DNA of 64,000 nucleotides from contig JAWKUN010000004.1 in assembly GCA_041398565.1 (NCBI GenBank), forward strand, positions 124,001 through 188,000. Reading direction: 5' to 3'. The notes beneath the pieces are model-generated. The model was given only the letters and a program-made list of their open reading frames with translations, was not told the origin of the DNA and searched no databases. This document shows positions 16,655 to 24,455 of this stretch, in pieces. The position numbers and the translations under genes were made by a program. Source of the stretch: DATGPD01 sp041398565. Its GTDB lineage: Bacteria; Planctomycetota; UBA1135; UBA2386. Positions within the stretch are counted from its first letter, which is position 1. Each line of letters begins with the position of its first letter.

Positions 16655-17578
16655 CTACTTCGCTACGACCTCGACCCGCAGCGCGTCGAAGCGCGTGCTG
16701 GCGTCGGCCTTGGTCCACAGGCCGACCCCACCGGCCTGGGAGAACGTGTCGTCGTCGACTGCCGCCACCTGCGCGCCGTCGAAGAACAGAGTGATCCTGG
16801 TGCCGACTGCGACGACGCCCAACTCGTGCCAAGCCCGCGCGTCGGTCGCGATCACCACGTCGGCGAGGGGCTCGGAGCGGTGCCCGGCGACCACCTCGTA
16901 CAGGCGCAGGTTGTCCTCCAGCGGATTGAACCGAACGACGTAGTAGTTGTCGGCGTCGCGCGCCCGCCACACGAGGCCGCCGCCCTGGTCCTCCTCGCCC
17001 TTCCACGCCTGCATGCGCACGGCGAGCTTCAGGTCGGGACCGGCCGGCGCGGCGCGCCACAAGAGGTTGAAGGTGCTGCCGGTGTTGCCGGCCTCCACCG
17101 TCAGCACGCGCTCGCCGTGCGCCGCATCATCCCGCGCCTCGGTGTACCAGCGCGCCGGTCGGCCGGCCCCCGCGGTCTCGGCCGCGACGAATCCGTCCGG
17201 CAGCGCGTCGCTCTCGAAGTCGAAGACGGTCTCCTTGCGCACGGCGCGCGTCGAGGCGCGGCGCACGGCCCCCGTCTCCGCGTCCACGAGGACCTCCCAC
17301 AGCTCGCCGTCCTTGGCCAGCTCGACGTCGTAGCGTCCGCCACCGCCCTCCGGGCCTGGAACGACGTAGGTGCCGCGCAGGGCGAAGCCCTTCACCGACG
17401 CCGCCGCCTTGGCGACGGCCTCGGCGAGGGTCACCTTGGCCCGAGCCAGGACGCGGGCGTCGGGAGTGGGCGCTGTCGTCGGCACGCGTGGGACGGGCAC
17501 CGGCACGGGGGCGACGCCCTGGGCCGACAGGTGCGCGGCGAACACCAGACCAACGGAGAGTCGCAGGACGGGATGCAT
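16655..17578 (-). CDS. Exported protein with PepSY-like and ConA-lectin-like (DUF1080-type) domains
   Basis: 307 residues. Signal peptide MHPVLRLSVGLVFAAHLSAQ and a Pro/Val-rich linker. Residues 50-110 resemble a PepSY-type beta unit (YDVELAKDGELWEVLVDAETGAV). From about 115 a jelly-roll of the 3-keto-disaccharide hydrolase/LamG kind follows: TVFDFESDALPDGFVAAE, GGGLVWRARDADNYYVVRFNPL, ARAWHELGVVAVGTRITLFFDG, FSQAGGVGLWTKADASTRFD. This order is strongly conserved in DUF1080-type proteins, whose members bind or cleave sugars. No catalytic residue can be assigned. Single gene, convergent with the HEAT gene. Confidence 0.8.
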   Translation of the reverse strand: MHPVLRLSVGLVFAAHLSAQGVAPVPVPVPRVPTTAPTPDARVLARAKVTLAEAVAKAAASVKGFALRGTYVVPGPEGGGGRYDVELAKDGELWEVLVDAETGAVRRASTRAVRKETVFDFESDALPDGFVAAETAGAGRPARWYTEARDDAAHGERVLTVEAGNTGSTFNLLWRAAPAGPDLKLAVRMQAWKGEEDQGGGLVWRARDADNYYVVRFNPLEDNLRLYEVVAGHRSEPLADVVIATDARAWHELGVVAVGTRITLFFDGAQVAAVDDDTFSQAGGVGLWTKADASTRFDALRVEVVAK

Positions 17579-17835
17579 GGCGGTGATGATGCCGCGGGCG
17601 GCGCCTTTGCGCAGCTCCCGCGCCGGAGCGACGGCGAACGCCCGGCCTGGCCTAGCGCGGCCGGCGGCCGCAACCCAAAGGGTTGATGTCGGCGCAGCGC
17701 CGACCAGAGGGGGCCGCCGGCGCTGTTGTTGCTTGGAGCTTCCAGGGCTGCTCGGGCGTGGCCTGGTCAGCTCTGTGGCAACGGAACAACACGGCCGAAT
17801 TCGTGCCCGCCGCGACGATTCGCAGCCCTTGCAGC

Positions 17836-20295
17836 TCAGGGGACGCCGCGGTAGCGCCGCAGCGTGGCCGCGGCCTTGGCCATCGATTCTTCGGCCGGCT
17901 CGCCGGTGAGGATCTCGAGCGCCGCGAGCACCGTGTCCACCGCGAACACGTTGAACTTGCCGTCGCGCACAGCCTCCACGACCTCCGGCTCCAGCATCAG
18001 GTCCGGAACGTTGGCGCGCGGCAGGATCACCCCCTGACGGCCGGTGAGCCGGCGGGCGCGGCAGAGACGGAAGAAGCTCTCGACCTTCTCGTTCACCGAC
18101 CCCACCGCCTGCAGTTCGCCGCGCTGGTTGATCGAGCCCGTCAGTGCGATCCCCTGCTCGAGGGGCACGCGCGCCAGGCTCGACAGCAACGCGATCAGCT
18201 CCACCGACGAGGCCGAATCGCCATCGACGCCGCTGTAGGTCTGCTCGAAGCAGATCGTCGCCTTGAGTCGAATCGGCCCCTCGGATCCGAAGTGGTCCAG
18301 AAGAAAGCCCTCGAGGATGAGCACACCCTTGTCGTGCAGGGCACCCGACAGCTCGGCCTCACGCTCGATGTTGATCAGCCCGGCGCCGTTGTCGTTCGCC
18401 GCGCCCGTGGCAGCCGAGATCCGGCACGGCTTGCCGAAGACCAGGTTGCCGGTGTCCAGCACGGTCAGCCCGTTGATCTGGCCGACCACCTTGCCGGAGG
18501 TGCGCAGCAACAGGTAGCCCTCGGAGAAATCGCGCTCGGCGAGCTCCCGCACCAGGTCGTGCCGGTAGGTGCGCTGCCGCAGCGCGGCCACCACGTGCCG
18601 CGCGCGCACCGTGCTACCTCCGTCCTCCTCGGCGACGTAGCTCGCCTCGCGTGCCAGGTCGGCCAAGTCGCCGAACTGCGTCGTCAGGCGATCACGGCGG
18701 CCGGCGACGCGCGCGCCGTGTTCGGCCACGGCGGCACAGGCGTCCGGTCCGAACCCACAGAGCCCCTCGTTGCCAGCGAGCCAGCGGATGAAGTCGGCGT
18801 AGCGGCGCAGATTCTCCGGGTTGACCGCGATCGAGGCGTCGAACTCGGCGTGCACCTTGAAGTGCTGCTGGAACTGCGGGTCCTCGTGCGCCAGATGCTC
18901 GTAGGTGCCCGGCTCGCCGATGAGCACCACCTTGAGGTCGATCGGGATCGCCTCGGGCTGCAGCGGTCCGGCCGTGGTGCCGGCATTGGGGTCGAACTCA
19001 CGCAGCTCGACGCTCCCCGACATCAAGGCGCGCTTGAGCTGGCGCCACACGCCGGGCTCGGCCAACACGTCGGCGAGGCGCAGGACCAGGAAGCCGCCGT
19101 CGGCGCGCACCAGGGCACCGGGGTGGATGCCCCGCAGCCGCGACGGCTCGCCGTCGCGCAGCTCGATCGTGCCGAACAGGTTCTGGTAGGTCGGATTGGT
19201 CTCGACGATGATCGGGCAGGTGTCGTCGCTCGAGGTCTTGATGACGTGGGCGCCGAGCTCGAGAGCGCGCAACGCCGCGGTCTCCTGCGGCGAAGGCGGC
19301 GGTCCATCGCCCGCATCCACCGGTTCGCCCACCTCGTCGGGCACTGCCCAGTTCTCGAGGTTGCGCTCGATGTGGAGCACGGCCCGGCGCAGGTAGTCAC
19401 GAACCCCGTCCTGTGGCCAGCGGCGCACGAAGTCGGCGACCGTGCGGTCCATCACCCGCCGCGCGCCGGTGCGATCGACGCGCCGGAGTTCGTGATCGAC
19501 CTGGCGGCGCACGCGGCGCACGCGTTCGATCGCCTCCTCCATGCGTTCGAGCAGTTCCTCGCGCCGCGCCAACAGGCGGTCGGCAACCCGGCGACCGACG
19601 CGCCCGTCCGCCACCATGTCTTGCAGCCGCTCGGCCGAGGTCGGCTCGCCCTCGATCAACGGCTGCACGTCCCGGTGCGTGCAACCGTGCTCGTCGGTGA
19701 ACGCCACCACGGCGCAGCCGGCGCGGCGCGCCTCGTGTTCGACGGCGTCGGTCAACCGGCGCTCACGCCGCTCGGCCTCGCGCATCAACATGCGCCGCGA
19801 GGTCTTGTGCTGCCGCGACCGCAGCACGTCGATCAGCGCATCGTGCAGCGCGCGCAGGAACTCGTCGAGTTCGTCCCGGAACGCCGGTGCCTTGCCGCGC
19901 GGCAAGGCGATGAGGCGCGGCCGGTGCGTCTCATCGAAGTTGTTGACGTAGACACGATCGGGACCGGGCCGGCAGGCGGGCCGCATCTCGTGCAGGAGGT
20001 GGCGCACGACCGTCGTGCGCCCCGAGCCGACCAGGCCCGAGACGAACACGTTGTAGCCCGGTGCCCGCAGGCTCAAGCCGGTGCGCAGAGCCCGCATGGG
20101 GCGTTCCTGGCCCAGGAGGCGCGTGGCCCGCGGCGGCGTCCGCGACGGCCGGATCGGCGGGCAGACCCAGCGCAGGCGGTCGGCTGACAGCACGTGGTCG
20201 CTGGGGCGGTCGCGCAGGAAGTCGAATCCGTCGGCTCCGCCACCCTGCGCGCGGGTCACTTGCCGCGCGCGCGCCTTCTTCTTCGGTCGCGTCAT
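17836..20295 (-). CDS. LonB-like ATP-dependent protease (S16 family, AAA_32 type)
   Basis: 819 residues, basic N-terminus. AAA module with a P-loop-like GLVGSGRTTVV at about 86-96, a large helical insertion, and a second ATPase motif region (GGFLVLRLADVL, VVLIGEPGTYEHL). The C-terminal S16 protease domain has the catalytic serine in VDGDSASSVELIALLS (Ser694) and lysine in GSVNEKVESFF (Lys737); the spacing of 43 residues equals that of Ser679/Lys722 in E. coli Lon. Other Lon-family landmarks are LTGSINQRGELQAVG and GVILPRANV. The family degrades damaged or regulatory proteins in the cytoplasm. The universal stress gene lies upstream in the same direction. Confidence 0.94.
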   Translation of the reverse strand: MTRPKKKARARQVTRAQGGGADGFDFLRDRPSDHVLSADRLRWVCPPIRPSRTPPRATRLLGQERPMRALRTGLSLRAPGYNVFVSGLVGSGRTTVVRHLLHEMRPACRPGPDRVYVNNFDETHRPRLIALPRGKAPAFRDELDEFLRALHDALIDVLRSRQHKTSRRMLMREAERRERRLTDAVEHEARRAGCAVVAFTDEHGCTHRDVQPLIEGEPTSAERLQDMVADGRVGRRVADRLLARREELLERMEEAIERVRRVRRQVDHELRRVDRTGARRVMDRTVADFVRRWPQDGVRDYLRRAVLHIERNLENWAVPDEVGEPVDAGDGPPPSPQETAALRALELGAHVIKTSSDDTCPIIVETNPTYQNLFGTIELRDGEPSRLRGIHPGALVRADGGFLVLRLADVLAEPGVWRQLKRALMSGSVELREFDPNAGTTAGPLQPEAIPIDLKVVLIGEPGTYEHLAHEDPQFQQHFKVHAEFDASIAVNPENLRRYADFIRWLAGNEGLCGFGPDACAAVAEHGARVAGRRDRLTTQFGDLADLAREASYVAEEDGGSTVRARHVVAALRQRTYRHDLVRELAERDFSEGYLLLRTSGKVVGQINGLTVLDTGNLVFGKPCRISAATGAANDNGAGLINIEREAELSGALHDKGVLILEGFLLDHFGSEGPIRLKATICFEQTYSGVDGDSASSVELIALLSSLARVPLEQGIALTGSINQRGELQAVGSVNEKVESFFRLCRARRLTGRQGVILPRANVPDLMLEPEVVEAVRDGKFNVFAVDTVLAALEILTGEPAEESMAKAAATLRRYRGVP

Positions 20296-20326
20296 GGTGT
20301 GGGATGTTGCCGGCGGCGGTCAGCGC

Positions 20327-20785
20327 TCACGGCTGCGCCACCAGGACCGGACACGGTGCTGCCTTCAGGATGTCCCCCGCCGTGCCGCCGAGCAGGGCCT
20401 TCATCAGTCCGGACTTGCCGGCCGAGCGCACCAGGATCAGGTCGACGCGCTGCACCAGGGCCTCCTTGAGGATCTGCTCGACGATCTCTTCGCTGATCGT
20501 GGCGTGGCCGAGTGCGCGCACGCCGCGCCGCGCCGCCCGATCGACGATGTCCTGCAGGTAGCCCTTGGCGTCCTCGACGACGCCGCGCTGGAAGTCCGCC
20601 CGACCGCCACCGACCATGCGGTGGCTGCCGATGAGGTGCACCATCGTGGCGGTGTCGATGACGGTCAGCAGGATGAGTTCGGCGCCGAGTTGGGCGGCCA
20701 ACCCGATCGCGTAGTCCGTATCCAGCGGCGTCCGGTCGGTGAGCTCGACCGGAACGAGGATCCGCCGGATGACGCGCTCGGGCAT
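20327..20785 (-). CDS. Universal stress protein (UspA family)
   Basis: 152 residues, single Usp domain: RRILVPVELTDRT at strand 1, AAQLGAELILLTVID at strand 2, DLILVRSAGKSGLMKALLGGTAGDILKAAPCPVLVAQP at the end. The glycine-rich GKSG..GGTAGDIL segment corresponds to the G-2x-G-9x-G(S/T) ATP-binding signature but is altered, so ATP binding is uncertain. Cytoplasmic stress-response protein. It precedes the LonB-like protease by 31 bp and is probably co-transcribed. Confidence 0.92.
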   Translation of the reverse strand: MPERVIRRILVPVELTDRTPLDTDYAIGLAAQLGAELILLTVIDTATMVHLIGSHRMVGGGRADFQRGVVEDAKGYLQDIVDRAARRGVRALGHATISEEIVEQILKEALVQRVDLILVRSAGKSGLMKALLGGTAGDILKAAPCPVLVAQP

Positions 20786-20826
20786 GCGCGTCCTTATAGA
20801 CGGAACGGCGCCGTGGGCGCAACGGA

Positions 20827-21009
20827 GCGATGGGCGGGCGACCGAAGGTCGCCGCCCATCGCGCCAGCGTTGCAGCGGATGGAGCCAGGCTCCACCGCTG
20901 AACGCTGGCTCGGCGGACGTCAGCGGACGTCAGCGGTCGCCAGCCATCGCGCCGGGGTCGCACCGGATGGAGTCAGACTCCACCGTTGAACGCTGGCTCG
21001 GCGAAGGTC
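20827..21009 (+). repeat. Dispersed two-hairpin intergenic repeat (CCAGCGTT/AACGCTGG element), copies 1a and 1b
   Basis: Hairpin 1 (20827-20862) pairs GCGATGGGC and GGCGACC with GGTCGCC and GCCCATCGC around a GAA loop, with one bulged G. Hairpin 2 (20864-20908) pairs CCAGCGTT, CAGCGG and GGAGCC with GGCTCC, CCGCTG and AACGCTGG, with small fixed bulges. A second, more diverged copy follows to about 21009 (GGATGGAGTCAGACTCCACC, TTGAACGCTGG). Related copies occur at 30512-30830 and, inverted, at 51547-51628. Confidence 0.88.
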
Positions 21010-21027
21010 AGCGGCCGCCGCTCGAAC

Positions 21028-22737
21028 TCACAGGGTGCCGAGCTTGACTTGCAGACCGTTCGAGCTGATCACGCCGGCCGGGTTCTCGGACGGGGCCAGC
21101 GAGAACACCTGCAGGTAGAGGTCGAGCCCCGAGTACGGGCCGGTCGGCCAGGTGATCGGCAGCAACACCGTCGGGCTGCCGGCGAAGGTCAGCAGCGCGA
21201 TCGAGTTGAGCAGGTTGATGTGGCCGAAGCACCCGGGCGCGTTCAAGCCGTACGCGGTGAGCGGAATCGGCGTGGTGTTGCCGACGCTCAGGTAGAGCGC
21301 GCTCAGGCCGAGGACGGCGCGCACGTTGTCGACCGTGTAGATCACCGGCTGGCCCATGATCGGTCGCGGCGAGCCCTTCAGGCTCAGCGGGCTGACGTCG
21401 GCCTCGGTGGCGAACGAACCGGCGGTCAGGTCGCGGTTGCCCGGATCGGTGGCTGTGCCACCCAACGAGAAGCCGGTCACTGCCACGCCGCTGACGCTGG
21501 TCGAGTCGTTGATGAGGGTGCTGTAGCGCATCTCGACGCTGTCGCTGGAACCGTTGTCGATGAGCGCCACCTGGAAGGTGGAGCCACCGGCAGTGCCGCC
21601 GAAGCACGGCACGTTGAGCCAGGTGATCAGGAACACCGTGGTCGGATTGGCCGGATCGGGCTCGGCGAACACGTTGGCGACGTTGGTCGTGCCATCGGGC
21701 AGGAGGTCCTGCATGGACGGCGACAGGCGGTGCACCGGCGAGGTCAGCAGCTGGACCGCGCTGCCGCCGATGTTCGAGGCGGCGGTGCCGTTCAGCAGGA
21801 TGCTGCCGTTCGAGTCGACGTAGATGCTGCTGGTGCTGCCACCCGGGTAGTCGAAGGTGAACGGCAGGGGGATGGCCGCACTGACGACGTCGTCGCCGAG
21901 GGCCAGACCGGTCGCGGTCGGCGGCACGACGGTGGCGCCGGCGGTCGTGTTGACCGTGTAGCCGCCGAGGCCGTTCTGTGCCATGGTCACGGTGTTGCCA
22001 CCGAGGTCGGCCGTGTTGATGGCGAACTCCTCGTAGAACGAGCGGCTGTGCGTGACGCAGCCGTCGCCGTACACGACATGGCGAGCGCCGCCCGGCACGT
22101 CGGTGTAGCCGAGGCGCACGACGGGAGCGAAGGCCGACAGCGAGCCGGTGACCGCGGTGGTCGAGCCGACCGAGCGCACGCTGTTGCAGCGGTGCGAGGT
22201 GACGTTGAAGCCGGTGCTCATCGTGCTGCCGGTCACCGGGGTCGGCGCCACCAGGATGACGATCTCGAGCAGGAGATCACCCTGGTCGGGGTAGTAGGTG
22301 AAGTTGTTGGTCAACGGAATGTTGATGACCCAGTCGTTCGGGGTGGTGCCCGAGGCGGTGTTCACGTTGACGGCGCCGGCGTAGTTCGGCGTGGTCGGGT
22401 GCGCCACGGTGCGGTTGGTCGCGAACGTCGTGCTGGGCGAGAGGTAGCTGCTGGCGCTCTGCTGCAGGTAGATCTCGACGCTCGGGTAGTTCACCGCCGC
22501 GCCGGCCAGGCCGCCGGCCAGGCGCCACTCGAGATTGTTGATCTCGATGGGGTGGCCGATGCCCGCGCCTTCGAAGTCGGACGCGGCGTAGAAGCACTGC
22601 ACGCGGTTGGTACCGGCGCGCCAGATGTTGCCGCTGGTGCCACCCTCGGTGGTGGCGAAGATGGCCGGCACCCCGAACTGCTGCGCGGTGGCGGTGGCAG
22701 CGAGGGCTGCCGTCAAGAGAAGAGAGAGCTTGGTCAT
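21028..22737 (-). CDS. Large exported protein of unknown function
   Basis: 569 residues from ATG 22737 (an ATG at 22761 adds eight residues). Signal peptide MTKLSLLLTAALAATATAQ. The mature protein is Thr/Ser/Asn-rich, low in charge and beta-predicted. A middle segment (FTFDYPGGSTSSIYVDSNGSILLNG, then FLITWLNVPCFGGTAGGSTFQVAL and NGSSDSVEMRYSTL) has the order of a nidogen-like or VCBS-adjacent outer domain. The C-terminus (LNAPGCFGHINLLNSIALLTFAGSPT..) is the small domain found at the end of many exported proteins of these bacteria. No enzymatic motif seen. Two cysteine contexts (SHRCNS, GDGCVTHS) may form disulfides. Confidence 0.8.
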   Translation of the reverse strand: MTKLSLLLTAALAATATAQQFGVPAIFATTEGGTSGNIWRAGTNRVQCFYAASDFEGAGIGHPIEINNLEWRLAGGLAGAAVNYPSVEIYLQQSASSYLSPSTTFATNRTVAHPTTPNYAGAVNVNTASGTTPNDWVINIPLTNNFTYYPDQGDLLLEIVILVAPTPVTGSTMSTGFNVTSHRCNSVRSVGSTTAVTGSLSAFAPVVRLGYTDVPGGARHVVYGDGCVTHSRSFYEEFAINTADLGGNTVTMAQNGLGGYTVNTTAGATVVPPTATGLALGDDVVSAAIPLPFTFDYPGGSTSSIYVDSNGSILLNGTAASNIGGSAVQLLTSPVHRLSPSMQDLLPDGTTNVANVFAEPDPANPTTVFLITWLNVPCFGGTAGGSTFQVALIDNGSSDSVEMRYSTLINDSTSVSGVAVTGFSLGGTATDPGNRDLTAGSFATEADVSPLSLKGSPRPIMGQPVIYTVDNVRAVLGLSALYLSVGNTTPIPLTAYGLNAPGCFGHINLLNSIALLTFAGSPTVLLPITWPTGPYSGLDLYLQVFSLAPSENPAGVISSNGLQVKLGTL

Positions 22738-22977
22738 GATGGGTTGGGAATGGGTACGCACCCCGCCCGCGGATCACTTGAATGTGCAGCGAATCCCCGG
22801 ACGGTTGCGGCGAGAAGTCTAGCCGCCGCGCGGCGTTGCGCACCCGCTTCGACGACACACGCAGCGCCGGGGCACGGGCGGTCCGTCGGTCGGACAGCCA
22901 AGGTTCGATGCGGACGCGGTCAGAGTGGCGGCGCGTCCCGGTGAGACATCGGCGTTACAACCCGCGGCCGTGCCGGT

Positions 22978-23739
22978 TCAACGAGCACCCAGGCTGGCCG
23001 CCACCGCCGCCCGCGTCGCACTGGGAGCCATCCGGTCCTGGACGAACGCACTCACGTGACGCCAGCGCACGACGCCGTCGCGGTCGACCAGGACCTGAGC
23101 GGGAATGGCGATGTCGCCGTCGACGGACACGTGCGAGCTGTCCACCAGCCCGAACGCTCGGGTCACCGCGAGGCCGGGGTCACTGACGACCGGAAAAGGC
23201 AGGCGCTGGCCTTCGACCACTTCGCGCACACGCTCCGGCGGGTCGGCCGACACGGCCACCACCATGCCACCCCGCGCGCGCAGGTCTTCGTGTACGGCTC
23301 CGAGCCCGCGGAGCTCCGACAGGCAAGTCCTTCACCAGAAGCCGCGGTAGAACACCAACAGGATCGGACCCGAGCGCCGAGCCTGGTCGAGGTCGAAGGA
23401 ACTCCCGTCGTGGACCGTCGCCACCACCGAAGGCGCCGGCGACCCGACCGCCGGGCAGCTGTCCGACGGCAAGCGCTGGCGCACGAAGAAGAACCATGCC
23501 GCGGCCAGGGTCGTCACGAACACCAACACGACCGCGATCCGCGACAGCGGCGCCTGCATGGCGCGCGCGCGGGCCACACAGGCGAGCGCGAGGACCAGGA
23601 CGCCGAACAGGAGCACGCCGCTGCGGCGGAGAAACGGCACGTCGAGCGTCGCCACGTAGAGGAGCGGTGCCGCGCCGGCGAGCAGCACCGACGCCAGCGT
23701 CAAGACGAGACCCCTCCCGCGCGCCGCGCCCACGTTCAT
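22978..23739 (-). CDS. Predicted selenoprotein: membrane-anchored peroxiredoxin/thioredoxin-fold protein with UxxC active site
   Basis: 253 residues if the in-frame UGA at 23332-23334 is read as selenocysteine (Sec136). ATG 23739 overlaps the upstream stop (ATGA). Three hydrophobic helices (about 10-30, 38-57, 66-86) are followed by an AhpC/TSA-type domain: CPAVGSPAPSVVATVHDGS, GPILLVFYRGFW, then UGA, then RTCLSELRGLG. Homologues commonly read FYRGFWCPYC, so UGA replaces the first Cys of CxxC and gives UxxC. The domain then continues in the same frame without defect: MVVAVSADPPERVREVV, LPFPVVSDPGLAVTRAFGL, PAQVLVDRDGVVRWRHV. A 6-bp hairpin 18-35 nt after UGA fits a bacterial SECIS. Likely a periplasmic-facing or membrane redox enzyme. 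The alternative is a nonsense mutation; the precise Cys position and hairpin argue against it. Confidence 0.8.
23297..23334 (-). promoter_or_regulatory. Selenocysteine UGA codon and candidate bacterial SECIS hairpin
   Basis: UGA at 23334-23332. The stem GCUCCG (23314-23309) pairs perfectly with CGGAGC (23302-23297) around the loop CGGGCU. The loop spans 24-29 nt after the UGA and has G as its second base, which meets the published rules for bacterial SECIS elements (apical loop 16-37 nt downstream, G in the first two loop positions). Confidence 0.7.
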
Positions 23740-24455
23740 GCCACGTCCTCGCGCAGGGCGTCGACGTGCCACGCCGCCAGGCGCACGCCGTTGCCGTACA
23801 CGTCGATCACCCCCAGCGCCCCGTGCGGCAGCGACAGCGACACGGCGCGCGACAGGCGCATGCCGAGCAACGCGGCGACGAAGCCGGAGATGAGGTTGCC
23901 GGCCATGACGACCGCCACGGTTTGGCTGAGGGCATGCGGCGCCACCTCCTGCCACCAGGCCAGCACCCGCTCCACCGCAGCTCCCAGACTCTCGCCGTCG
24001 GGCGCCTTGAAGTCGCCGAACTGCGCGAAGAAGTCGCGCACCGCGTCGGGCTCGGCGGCGGCCACCTCGTTCCATCGCTGCCCCTGCCAGCGTCCCATGG
24101 CTTGGTCGCGCAGGCGAGGCTCGGGGCGCACCTCCAGGCCGCGCGCGTGCGCCAGCACCTTGCCCGCGTCAAGGCACTGGCTCACGTCAGCAGCGAAGAC
24201 GGCGTCGAGTTCGAGCGCGCCGAGCTGACGGTCCCAACGTGCGGCGCGCTCCAATCCGCGTCGAGCCAGCGGCGCCTCACCACCGCCGACCACGACGTCG
24301 GTGTGGCCCGGCGCCAGCTCGGGATGACGCAGGAGGACGAGGCGGCAGAAGTCTTCGACGGGACCGAGCACGCGCTCAAGCTCCTGGCGCGCGCGTGCAG
24401 CGTCAAGCCTGCGCACCCGGATCCAGGCCGAGGGCGAGCCGCCGACAATGGGCAT
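23736..24455 (-). CDS. Histidine-phosphatase-superfamily protein with altered catalytic residues
   Basis: 239 residues from ATG 24455. The fold follows phosphoglycerate-mutase-like phosphatases: LVLLRHPELAPGHTD where the normal motif is RHGE, then GGEAPLARRGLERA, LDAVFAADVSQCLDAGKVLA, RPEPRLRDQAMGRWQGQRWNE (matching the L.E..G.WEG motif) and GESLGAAVERVLAWW. The second catalytic His, normally in a VSHG motif near the C-terminus, is replaced in VAVVMAGNLISG. So His1 is kept in RHPE but His2 is missing; the protein may be a weak or dead enzyme with a regulatory role. It is coupled by ATGA to the predicted selenoprotein. Its start lies inside the 5' end of the divergent KaiC-like gene, so one of the two starts is probably further in. 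Confidence 0.8.
   Translation of the reverse strand: MPIVGGSPSAWIRVRRLDAARARQELERVLGPVEDFCRLVLLRHPELAPGHTDVVVGGGEAPLARRGLERAARWDRQLGALELDAVFAADVSQCLDAGKVLAHARGLEVRPEPRLRDQAMGRWQGQRWNEVAAAEPDAVRDFFAQFGDFKAPDGESLGAAVERVLAWWQEVAPHALSQTVAVVMAGNLISGFVAALLGMRLSRAVSLSLPHGALGVIDVYGNGVRLAAWHVDALREDVA

Noticed and set aside
20864..20908. Integron attC-like recombination site
   Set aside because: The palindrome ends in GTT..AAC rather than the AAC..GTT order of attC, lacks GTTRRRY/RYYYAAC boxes, and no integrase is near.
23180..23497. Separate gene overlapping the 3' half of the selenoprotein
   Set aside because: An Arg/Gly-rich frame without motifs; it is the +1 shadow of the read-through redoxin frame.
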